Of a DNA stretch of 64,000 nt, positions 24,239 through 31,618 are shown piece by piece. Source of the stretch: Polynucleobacter sp. KF022 (GTDB lineage Bacteria; Pseudomonadota; Gammaproteobacteria; Burkholderiales; Burkholderiaceae); NCBI RefSeq assembly GCF_027924105.1, contig NZ_AP026972.1:372001-436000 (forward strand), in the 5' to 3' direction. A program made the position numbers and the translations under genes. The notes beneath the pieces are model-generated. The model had not been told where the DNA came from and made no database searches. It saw only the letters and a program-made list of their open reading frames with translations. Each line of letters opens with the position of its first letter. Positions within the stretch are counted from its first letter, which is position 1.

Positions 24239-24725
24239 ATTTGCGCTCTAAGGTAATAAAGCTAAAGGTAATATCGCCTTCAGACCCGGGCGTACGCTCT
24301 ACCTCTTTCCAGGCTGATGCATTGGGCACCTCAAAGAAGGTATCACCGCCTTCAATATCTAAATCGATTTCAGTAATGTAAAGACGGTCTGCTTTATCAA
24401 ATGCCTGTGTAAAGAGTTGTTCGCCGCCAATCACAAATACCCGCGAAAATTCGCTTAAGCTCTTTAAGGCTTCATCAAGTGAGCCCACTAGTTCGCCACC
24501 AGCTAAAGAATAGTTAGCATTGCGGCTAACTACGATATTGCGACGACCGGGAAGTGGACGGCCGATAGATTCCCAGGTCTTGCGGCCCATGATGACGGGG
24601 TGACCCATCGTCACGCGTTTGAAGAACTGTAAATCAGCCGAGATCTTCCAAGGCATTTGATTGTCACGGCCAATGACGTGATTGCGCGAGCGCGCAACAA
24701 TCATAGAGATAGCGGGTTGAGTCAT
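24237..24725 (-). CDS. folA: Dihydrofolate reductase
   Basis: A 162-residue DHFR of standard length: ISMIVARSRNHVIGRDNQMPW (split), the catalytic acidic region, GHPVIMGRKTWESIGRPLPGR and the VIGGEQLF NADPH-binding motif. It regenerates tetrahydrofolate from the dihydrofolate made by ThyA, whose gene is 11 bases upstream in the same operon. Confidence 0.96.
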   Translation of the reverse strand: MTQPAISMIVARSRNHVIGRDNQMPWKISADLQFFKRVTMGHPVIMGRKTWESIGRPLPGRRNIVVSRNANYSLAGGELVGSLDEALKSLSEFSRVFVIGGEQLFTQAFDKADRLYITEIDLDIEGGDTFFEVPNASAWKEVERTPGSEGDITFSFITLERK

Positions 24726-24736
24726 AGAGGCAATTC

Positions 24737-25531
24737 TTAAATAGCTACAGGAGCTTTAATGTGAGGGTGAGATTCGTAACCTACGATTTCGAAGTCTTCG
24801 AACTCGTAATCAAAAATTGAATCAGGCTTGCGCAAGATATTAAGCTTAGGCAGAGGAAAGAAGTCCCGAGACAACTGTAGCTCTACCTGCTCAAGGTGGT
24901 TACTATAAAGATGGCAATCGCCACCAGTCCAAATAAAGTCGCCTACTTCTAAATTGCATTGTTGCGCCATCATATGAGTGAGAAGGGCATAGCTGGCAAT
25001 ATTAAATGGAACGCCTAAGAAAATATCTGCACTACGCTGATAGAGTTGGCATGACAATTTCCCGTCAGCCACATAGAACTGAAAGAATGCATGACAAGGC
25101 GCTAAAGCCATACGGGGAATATCAGCAACGTTCCATGCAGAGACAATGATGCGACGCGAGTCTGGATTCTTTTTGATGGTCTCTACGACTTCGGAGATTT
25201 GATCAATATGTTGACCGTTTGGAGCAGGCCATGAGCGCCATTGATACCCGTAGATTGGACCTAAATCACCATCAGGTGCAGCCCATTCATTCCAGATAGA
25301 AACACCACGTTCTTTAAGCCAGTTGTTATTTGTGCTCCCTTTGAGGAACCAGAGCAATTCATAAATGATGGATTTGAGGTGCAGCTTTTTGGTCGTCACC
25401 ATCGGAAAGCCATCGGCTAGGTTAAAGCGCATTTGGTGTCCAAAAACGGAAACGGTGCCTGTTCCAGTTCTGTCGGACTTTTGCACCCCCTTAGCGAGGA
25501 CTTCCTTCATGAGATCGTGATATTGACGCAT
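24737..25531 (-). CDS. thyA: Thymidylate synthase
   Basis: A 264-residue ThyA of exact E. coli length. The catalytic Cys is in LAPCHAFFQFYV; RSADIFLGVPFNIASYALL and HLYSNHLEQ are the conserved folate and dUMP contacts. It methylates dUMP to dTMP using methylene-tetrahydrofolate. Co-transcribed with folA, which recycles its product. Confidence 0.97.
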   Translation of the reverse strand: MRQYHDLMKEVLAKGVQKSDRTGTGTVSVFGHQMRFNLADGFPMVTTKKLHLKSIIYELLWFLKGSTNNNWLKERGVSIWNEWAAPDGDLGPIYGYQWRSWPAPNGQHIDQISEVVETIKKNPDSRRIIVSAWNVADIPRMALAPCHAFFQFYVADGKLSCQLYQRSADIFLGVPFNIASYALLTHMMAQQCNLEVGDFIWTGGDCHLYSNHLEQVELQLSRDFFPLPKLNILRKPDSIFDYEFEDFEIVGYESHPHIKAPVAI

Positions 25532-25576
25532 ATATATTGGCTAAAAATGATTGTGTATTAATGAATAATGGATAGC

Positions 25577-26623
25577 TTACTCGAATGTTGGCGACAGCAC
25601 CCCCAGAGCCTTGTGAAGCCTTGGTGAGGTCGTGGTGTATTGGAGTTGAATCTGCTTTTCGGGGTTGAGGTACTCTGCGGCCGCAAAGGCGGCTAAGGCA
25701 GCCTCATGAAACCCAGAGAGGATTAGTTTTTTCTTGCCTGGATAGACATTGATGTCGCCAACTGCATAAATACCCGGGATGCTGGTTTGGAATTTTTGAG
25801 TGTCCACACAAATTTGTTTGCGATCGATATTCAGGCCCCAATCCGCAATGGGCCCTAATTTAGGTGAAAGTCCAAAAAACACCAGCAGATCATCCAGTGG
25901 TATCTGTTTTGTTTCGCTATCAATATTCGTGAAGGTAATTTCTTTTAGCTGATCATCGCTAGCCTCATAGCCGCTCACTTGTCCAATCAGTAGTTCCATT
26001 TGATGATTGGTACAAAGCTCACGCATTCTCGCAATCGATTTAGGTGCAGCCTTGAATTCATCACGGCGATGAATTAAGGTCACGCTAGCAGCAATTTCAG
26101 AAAAATGAATGGCCCAATCTAGAGCAGCATCGCCGCCTCCACAAATCACAATTCTTTTGCCTGTAAATTGCTCTGGGCTTTTAACGTGGTAGAAGAGCTG
26201 TTTGCCGATAAAGCGATCAATACCATCAAGATTGATGGTGCGCGGCTGGAAGGCGCCAACTCCTGCAGCAATAAAGACGGTCTTGCTGAGGAAGTGCTTA
26301 TCTTGCGAGGTGATAATAAGAAATCGACCATCGACTTGGCGCTCAAGCTTGGTCACCTCTTGACCGAGATGAAATTGCGCACCAAAGGGCTCAATTTGCT
26401 TCAGTAAATTATTGGTGAGTTCACGTCCAGTGCAAACTGGAATAGCGGGGATATCGTAGATGGGTTTATCTGGATAAAGCTCGATGCATTGACCACCAAC
26501 TTCTGGCAGAGAATCAATCACATGAGCTTTGATTTCTAGGAGCCCTAACTCAAAGACCTGAAAGAGACCCACAGGACCGGCGCCAATGATGACAGCATCG
26601 GTTTGTGTGGGTGAGTGTGACAC
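25577..26623 (-). CDS. Ferredoxin/flavodoxin-NADP reductase, thioredoxin-reductase-like type
   Basis: A 348-residue flavoprotein. FAD-binding GAGPVGLFQVFELGLL at the N-terminus, GGQCIELYPDKPIYDIPA, and an NADP-binding GGGDAALDW. There is no CxxC redox pair, which separates this family (type 2 FNR) from true thioredoxin reductase. C-terminal IYAVGDINVYPGKKKLI is the FAD motif. The ferredoxin gene fdxA lies 19 bases upstream, so the pair should move electrons between NADPH and the seven-iron ferredoxin. Confidence 0.92.
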   Translation of the reverse strand: MSHSPTQTDAVIIGAGPVGLFQVFELGLLEIKAHVIDSLPEVGGQCIELYPDKPIYDIPAIPVCTGRELTNNLLKQIEPFGAQFHLGQEVTKLERQVDGRFLIITSQDKHFLSKTVFIAAGVGAFQPRTINLDGIDRFIGKQLFYHVKSPEQFTGKRIVICGGGDAALDWAIHFSEIAASVTLIHRRDEFKAAPKSIARMRELCTNHQMELLIGQVSGYEASDDQLKEITFTNIDSETKQIPLDDLLVFFGLSPKLGPIADWGLNIDRKQICVDTQKFQTSIPGIYAVGDINVYPGKKKLILSGFHEAALAAFAAAEYLNPEKQIQLQYTTTSPRLHKALGVLSPTFE

Positions 26624-26642
26624 GAATTATTTTGCTAGAAAA

Positions 26643-26966
26643 TTACTTTACTAGCTGATCGAGTTTGTTTTTAACGTCTTTCCATTCCTCGGCATCAGGC
26701 AGCGCTGCTTTAGACTTGGTAATTGAAGTCCAGGAAGGAGAGAGTTCAGCATTGAGCTTAATAAATGCTTGTTGATCACCAGGCACATCATCTTCAGCGT
26801 AGATTGCATTGACAGGGCACTCGGGAACGCAAACTGCGCAATCGATGCACTCGTCTGGGTCGATCACGAGAAAATTGGGACCCTCGCGAAAGCAGTCAAC
26901 TGGGCAAACATCAACGCAGTCGGTGTATTTGCAGCGGATACAAGATTCGGTAACAACGTAAGTCAT
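26643..26966 (-). CDS. fdxA: Seven-iron ferredoxin FdxA (Azotobacter FdI-like)
   Basis: A 107-residue ferredoxin. N-terminal CIRCKYTDCVDVCPVDCF carries the [3Fe-4S] ligands Cys9 and Cys17 and Cys21 of the [4Fe-4S] site; CIDCAVCVPECP supplies the rest. The long C-terminal tail (NAELSPSW, PDAEEWKDVKNKLDQL) is typical of this class. It is a low-potential electron carrier, often tied to oxidative stress or assimilation. It is the first gene of a two-gene operon with the ferredoxin reductase, divergent from the 2-hydroxyacid dehydrogenase. Confidence 0.95.
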   Translation of the reverse strand: MTYVVTESCIRCKYTDCVDVCPVDCFREGPNFLVIDPDECIDCAVCVPECPVNAIYAEDDVPGDQQAFIKLNAELSPSWTSITKSKAALPDAEEWKDVKNKLDQLVK

Positions 26967-27085
26967 GGTGGATTTGTTTCAAGAGCCCCAAAAAGCCGGG
27001 TGCTAAGTTATAAAAGCTCAATTTTAGCTGAAATAGCCTATTTTTCAGGTCAAAGCGTCAATTTACTTGAGGTAAAGTTCCTCCT

Positions 27086-28099
27086 ATGAATACACAGTCC
27101 AATACCCAATTTAACAAGCAAAAACCCAAAATTTTGGTTGCGAGAGCCATTTTTCCTGAGGCTCTGACCAAGTTGGAGGAATCTTTTGATGTGCGGTCTA
27201 ACCAAGAGGATCGAATTTTTAGTCCAGAAGAGTTGCAAAAAGAACTCTCTGGGGTTGTAGGGGCTTTAGTTGCGGGGAGCGAAAGAATTGATACGAATGC
27301 CCTAGCTCTCGCTAAAGACCTAAAGATCGTAGCCAATATCTCTGTGGGATATAACAACTTTGATGTTCCGGCAATTACAGCTGCTGGTGTGATGGCTACC
27401 AACACCCCAGATGTATTAACGGATACAACCGCTGACTTTGGATTTGCATTGTTGATGGCAACTGCAAGACGCATTACTGAATCAGAGCACTGGGTACGTG
27501 CTGGTCATTGGGATAAGTGGTCTATCGTGAATAATCCTCTTGGGATGGATTTACATCACAGCACAGTAGGTATCATTGGCATGGGCCGCATCGGTCAAGG
27601 TATTGCTAAGCGCGCATTGGGTTTTGGAATGAATGTGATTTATCACAATCGCAGCCATTTATCAGAGACTGATGAAAAAGCCTGTGCTGCCAAGTATGTG
27701 TCCAAGGAGGAATTACTTCGTACAGCAGATCATGTTGTCTTGGTATTGCCATACAGCGCTGAGAGTCATCATACGATTGGCGCCAAAGAAATTGCGCTGA
27801 TGAAACCGACCGCAACCCTGATAAACATTGCGCGTGGTGGTATTGTGGATGATGCTGCGCTGGCTCAGGCGCTTAAAGAAAAGAGAATATTTGCAGCCGG
27901 TTTAGATGTCTTTGAGGGAGAGCCCAAAGTGCACCCAGAGTTACTAAAGCTCAGTAATGTTGTGCTGGCTCCGCATATTGCTAGTGCGACAGAAAAAACA
28001 CGCAGAGCCATGGTTGATCTAGCGGTAGATAACTTACGTGCTGCACTTGATGGTAAAAAGCCACCTAGCTTGATTAATGCAGAAGTTTATAAACCTTAG
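27086..28099 (+). CDS. D-2-hydroxyacid dehydrogenase (glyoxylate/hydroxypyruvate reductase-like)
   Basis: A 337-residue NAD(P)-dependent D-2-hydroxyacid dehydrogenase. Catalytic Arg lies in LINIARGGIVDD, Glu in DVFEGEP and His in LAPHIASAT; the Rossmann motif GMGRIGQGIAKRA is near residue 158. Closest in feel to glyoxylate/hydroxypyruvate reductase (GyaR/GhrB), which turns glyoxylate to glycolate. The true substrate is not certain. Single-gene unit with a terminator after it. Confidence 0.88.
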   Translation: MNTQSNTQFNKQKPKILVARAIFPEALTKLEESFDVRSNQEDRIFSPEELQKELSGVVGALVAGSERIDTNALALAKDLKIVANISVGYNNFDVPAITAAGVMATNTPDVLTDTTADFGFALLMATARRITESEHWVRAGHWDKWSIVNNPLGMDLHHSTVGIIGMGRIGQGIAKRALGFGMNVIYHNRSHLSETDEKACAAKYVSKEELLRTADHVVLVLPYSAESHHTIGAKEIALMKPTATLINIARGGIVDDAALAQALKEKRIFAAGLDVFEGEPKVHPELLKLSNVVLAPHIASATEKTRRAMVDLAVDNLRAALDGKKPPSLINAEVYKP

Positions 28100-28124
28100 T
28101 TGAATCAGATTTACTAAGCAAAAA

Positions 28125-28154
28125 AATAAAGCCGAGTGAGAACTCGGCTTTATT
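28125..28154. terminator. Bidirectional intrinsic terminator
   Basis: AATAAAGCCGAGT / ACTCGGCTTTATT perfect 13-base stem with a GAGA loop, between the converging dehydrogenase and small membrane protein genes. Confidence 0.92.
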
Positions 28155-28185
28155 GTCTGGAGTAGAGCTCCAAATATCAGCTCAT

Positions 28186-28479
28186 TTATTCAGCGTCAAT
28201 TTCTTCTGGTAGTTCGCGCATTGCTAATTCGATACCGCCGAACTTACCTGCAACCCAGTTGTAGACTTTGCATGCAATCCACAGCAATCCAAAGCCGAGT
28301 AATGCATTCAGAATAAGGGCTGATAGCACGGTAAATCCAGGGATAGCACCGTCACGAATGAAGGCAACAAATAGCGCCAACAAAACGATTGGAACGGAGA
28401 AACAGAGGTAAACCAAAACTAATGTTTTGGCGGTATGCATTGGGTCAAGAAAGACCAGTTCTTTTTTGCTAAGTTTCAT
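28186..28479 (-). CDS. Small two-helix membrane protein of unknown function
   Basis: A 97-residue protein with two membrane helices (about 18-40 and 50-70), a basic N-terminus (MKLSKKELVFLDP) and an acidic tail (ELPEEIDAE). No family name is recalled. It is the last gene of the moaA-mobA-moeA run, 12 bases after moeA. It ends before a strong terminator. Confidence 0.75.
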   Translation of the reverse strand: MKLSKKELVFLDPMHTAKTLVLVYLCFSVPIVLLALFVAFIRDGAIPGFTVLSALILNALLGFGLLWIACKVYNWVAGKFGGIELAMRELPEEIDAE

Positions 28480-28491
28480 GATGACGCAATC

Positions 28492-29808
28492 TTAAAGCAG
28501 TCCATCAAAAAGTGCTATATCTACCCAGTCCCCAGCGGCAACATTTCCTTGATCATGACCAAGAATGACAAAGCAATTAGCCTCACTCATAGAGCGTAAG
28601 ATCCCAGCACCTTGGCTGCCGGTCAGTTTGACTGTTGGTTTGCCATCAGCGCTGCGTCCCAAGATGGCACGTTGAAATTCAGTGCGACCGGGCTTTTTCC
28701 GGATTGGCATTTCTGCCATAGCCTGAGTCAGTGGAGGCTCAGTTTGATTTGCGCCGTTGAGCTGCAATAGGGCGGCACGCACAAACTGGTAGAAAGTCAC
28801 CATCACTGCAACTGGGTTTCCCGGCAAGCCAAAGAAGAGGGTTTTTCGAGCGGGGGATTTTCCAGCGACTGGCTTGAGTACACCAAATGCCATTGGCCGC
28901 CCTGGACGCATGGCGATTTTCCAGAAGCCCACATCACCTAACTCTTGCATGATTTGCTTTGTGAAATCCGCTTCACCAACAGATACGCCGCCAGATGAAA
29001 TCAATACGTCCGCTTTCTTAGCAGCTTCAATAAATGCTTGCTTCAAAGAGGCGGGATCATCACGCACAATACCGCAGTCAATAATTTCTAGATTTAATCG
29101 ATTCAGTAAGCCCGTGAGACTATAGCGATTACTGTCGTAAATGCTTCCAGCATCCAATGCTTGACCTAAAGATCGCAGTTCATCTCCGGAAGATAGAATA
29201 GCTACCTTCAGTTTTCGTTTTACTTGGAGTGTTGGAATGCCTAAAGAGGCTGCGAGACCTAAGTCGGATGGACGAAGCAAGCGGCCCGCAGCAATAGCGG
29301 GTTTGCCTTGTTGCAGATCTTCGCCGCGTAAACGTCTGTTCTCGCCAAGCTTTAATTGATCTTGTTTAAATTCGATGGTGAGTTCATCTTTTGCAGTGGT
29401 GAACTCTTGAGGAATCACGGTATCGCAGCCTATGGGCATGACTGCGCCAGTCATGATCCTGAGGCATTCGCCGGGCCCTACTTTGCCCTCATACGGCTTA
29501 CCTGCTAAGGCGGTACCGACAATACGCAACGAAATAACTGGACTGCTTGTATTGAGGCATATGCCATTAAAAGCAAAGCCGTCCATCGCTGAGTTATCTG
29601 AGGACGGAACATCAATTGGCGAGAGCAGGTCTACTGCCAAGATGCGGTCAATGGCTTTGTCTAGAGCTACTGTTTCAATATCAGCCGGATTATTAATGGC
29701 CCTGGACTCTTGAATGAGGTCATCTACTAACGCTGCAATTGCTTTGCGCGCATCCTCAACATGCAGTGATGAAGTCAAAAGGATTGGCTGATTTGGGGAG
29801 TGACTCAT
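28492..29808 (-). CDS. moeA: Molybdopterin molybdotransferase MoeA
   Basis: A 438-residue MoeA, slightly longer than the usual ~410. Conserved SPIDVPSSDNSAMDGFA at about 80-96, RIMTGAVMPIGCDTVI near 140, VAILSSGDELRSLG, YDSNRYSL, ISSGGVSVGEADF and the GLPGNPVAVMVTF motif are all present. It inserts molybdate into adenylated molybdopterin. The start overlaps the mobA stop by 4 bases (ATGA). In this window the evident customer is MsrP. Confidence 0.95.
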   Translation of the reverse strand: MSHSPNQPILLTSSLHVEDARKAIAALVDDLIQESRAINNPADIETVALDKAIDRILAVDLLSPIDVPSSDNSAMDGFAFNGICLNTSSPVISLRIVGTALAGKPYEGKVGPGECLRIMTGAVMPIGCDTVIPQEFTTAKDELTIEFKQDQLKLGENRRLRGEDLQQGKPAIAAGRLLRPSDLGLAASLGIPTLQVKRKLKVAILSSGDELRSLGQALDAGSIYDSNRYSLTGLLNRLNLEIIDCGIVRDDPASLKQAFIEAAKKADVLISSGGVSVGEADFTKQIMQELGDVGFWKIAMRPGRPMAFGVLKPVAGKSPARKTLFFGLPGNPVAVMVTFYQFVRAALLQLNGANQTEPPLTQAMAEMPIRKKPGRTEFQRAILGRSADGKPTVKLTGSQGAGILRSMSEANCFVILGHDQGNVAAGDWVDIALFDGLL

Positions 29809-30410
29809 GCAGACACTTCTTCTAATGCTTTAAGTTCTTCAGGAGTATTGACGTTGGCAAATACTTGCGGATCATCAAAAATGACTGTGCTACTACGCAA
29901 CTCTTTAAACCAGCGATCAATTTTCAGATCACCCTTTTGGAGGAATTGATTTAAGGAGTCTTGTAAATTACTACGCATTAAGCAGAAAACCGGCTGTGCC
30001 CATACTTTGCCGTCCGCCTCTTTGCTTGAGGCATAAACTAATTGAAAGTCACCGCGCTCCATCTCAGCGATTAATAGTTCAGAGAGATTGCTCGGTAGTA
30101 GCGGTGAGTCGCAAGGTGAAGTCATCAGGTAAGAAGTCTTACATGATTTCAAGCCCACTGAGAATCCAGCCAATGGCCCTGAAAAATCAGGCGTCTCGTC
30201 CATGATGACAGGGTAGCCATAAGTTGCATACTTTGTGATGTTGCGATTGGCATTAATCACAATGGTTTGTACCTGGGGCTTGAGTTTTGCAATGGCAGAT
30301 TCGATTAGTGGTTTGCCGTGAAATGGGATCAGACCCTTATCAATGCCACCCATGCGTTGTGCACGTCCGCCTGCAAGGATTAGCCCAGTAATATCTTTAG
30401 TAGAAATCAT
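29805..30410 (-). CDS. mobA: Molybdenum cofactor guanylyltransferase MobA
   Basis: A 201-residue nucleotidyltransferase with the N-terminal GTP-binding GLILAGGRAQRMGGIDKGLI and DETPDFSGPLAG, and SPCDSPLLPS with the metal-binding Asp. It makes the bis-MGD cofactor. MsrP itself uses cofactor without guanylyl group, so MobA implies that another molybdoenzyme (such as a nitrate or formate enzyme) exists elsewhere in the genome. The stop of moaA overlaps its ATG by one base. Confidence 0.93.
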   Translation of the reverse strand: MISTKDITGLILAGGRAQRMGGIDKGLIPFHGKPLIESAIAKLKPQVQTIVINANRNITKYATYGYPVIMDETPDFSGPLAGFSVGLKSCKTSYLMTSPCDSPLLPSNLSELLIAEMERGDFQLVYASSKEADGKVWAQPVFCLMRSNLQDSLNQFLQKGDLKIDRWFKELRSSTVIFDDPQVFANVNTPEELKALEEVSA

Positions 30411-31525
30411 TAACCACCAATATAAGACATTTCAACCTTGCGATTGCCTGAGGTTAGCTTTGCGGTATTAGAGCCTCTAATCTCAGAATAGTGATCCTCG
30501 CGGGCTGCCCAGGTATTCATCACGGCGTTGGCAATTTCTAAATCAGATTTGCCAGAGCGTAACAACGTTTTGAAATCAAAGCCTTCGTTAGCAAAGAGAC
30601 AGAGATACATTTGCCCATCAGTGGAGATGCGTGCTCTAGAGCATTCGTGACAGAAGGTCTGCGTGACACTGGAGATCACGCCAATCTCACCTGATCCATC
30701 AACATAGCGCCAACGCTGTGCAACTTCGCCAGCGTAGTTCGCCTCAATAGGTTCCACTGGAAATACTTCTTGAATGCGGGCAATGACTTCTTTAGAAGGA
30801 AGGACTTGCTCCATATTCCAACCATTAGAGCTACCTACATCCATAAATTCAATAAAGCGCAGAATGACTCCGCTGCCCTTAAAGTGTTTGGCCATTGCAA
30901 TGATCTCATGATCATTAGTTCCTTTTTTAACGACCATATTGACTTTGATGTTCTGAAAGCCTACCTCTTGTGCTGCGGCAATTCCATCAAGTACATCCGC
31001 CACTGGAAAATCAACGTCATTCATTTTCTTGAAGATGGCGTCATCTAAGCCATCAAGGCTGACGGTTAATCTCTGTAAGCCAGCCGCTTTCAATGCAGCG
31101 GCTTTCTTACGCAAGATACTGCCGTTAGTGGTGAGAGTGAGATCTAATGGCTTGCCATCTAGTGCTGGAATTTTTGCCAGCATCTCAATGAGCACTTCTA
31201 AGTTTTTACGAAGCAAGGGCTCACCACCAGTCAGTCGAATTTTTTCAACACCCAGGGTGCTGAAGATGGATGTGAGTCTGGTGATTTCTTCGAAGCTCAG
31301 TAATTCTTTGTGAGCAAGATACGGATAGTTTTGATCAAAGACTTCTTTAGGCATGCAATAGGTGCAGCGGAAGTTGCAACGATCAGTAACAGATATGCGT
31401 AAATCTCTTAAGGTGCGCCCCCGAGTATCTTTAGTATGACCATGGGGTGTAACAAGCTGCGCGCCAATAGATGGCGTCAGGCCTTTGCCTTCGTCAAGTC
31501 GGATGGGGATTACTTTTTCAACCAT
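30410..31525 (-). CDS. moaA: GTP 3',8-cyclase MoaA
   Basis: From ATG 31525 (MVEKVIPIRLDEG) the protein has 371 residues. Radical-SAM cluster CNFRCTYC in DRCNFRCTYCMPKEVFD, LTGGEPLLRKNL, and the C-terminal second cluster CHECSRARISTDGQMYLC with LFANEG; it ends MSYIGG with the double Gly that MoaA needs. It makes cyclic 3',8-dihydro-GTP, the first step of molybdopterin synthesis. The longer frame to 31570 adds no conserved residues. moaC, moaD and moaE are not in the window. It is the first gene of the operon behind rne. Confidence 0.95.
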   Translation of the reverse strand: MVEKVIPIRLDEGKGLTPSIGAQLVTPHGHTKDTRGRTLRDLRISVTDRCNFRCTYCMPKEVFDQNYPYLAHKELLSFEEITRLTSIFSTLGVEKIRLTGGEPLLRKNLEVLIEMLAKIPALDGKPLDLTLTTNGSILRKKAAALKAAGLQRLTVSLDGLDDAIFKKMNDVDFPVADVLDGIAAAQEVGFQNIKVNMVVKKGTNDHEIIAMAKHFKGSGVILRFIEFMDVGSSNGWNMEQVLPSKEVIARIQEVFPVEPIEANYAGEVAQRWRYVDGSGEIGVISSVTQTFCHECSRARISTDGQMYLCLFANEGFDFKTLLRSGKSDLEIANAVMNTWAAREDHYSEIRGSNTAKLTSGNRKVEMSYIGG

Positions 31526-31558
31526 GTTCGCAATTATGGCTGTGAAACGGGGTTTCTG

Positions 31559-31599
31559 CCAAACCGCCAAATATCCTTTTGGGATAAATGGCGGTCTGG
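31559..31599. other. Long imperfect hairpin between rne and moaA
   Basis: CCAAACCGCCA pairs with TGGCGGTCTGG with one mismatch, extended by AT-rich pairs around a TTTTGGG loop. There is no T-run in the direction of transcription (minus), so it is not an ordinary terminator. It may be an rne 3' end structure or a moaA leader element. Confidence 0.5.
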
Positions 31600-31618
31600 A
31601 GAAAAAGCTTTAGATGGT

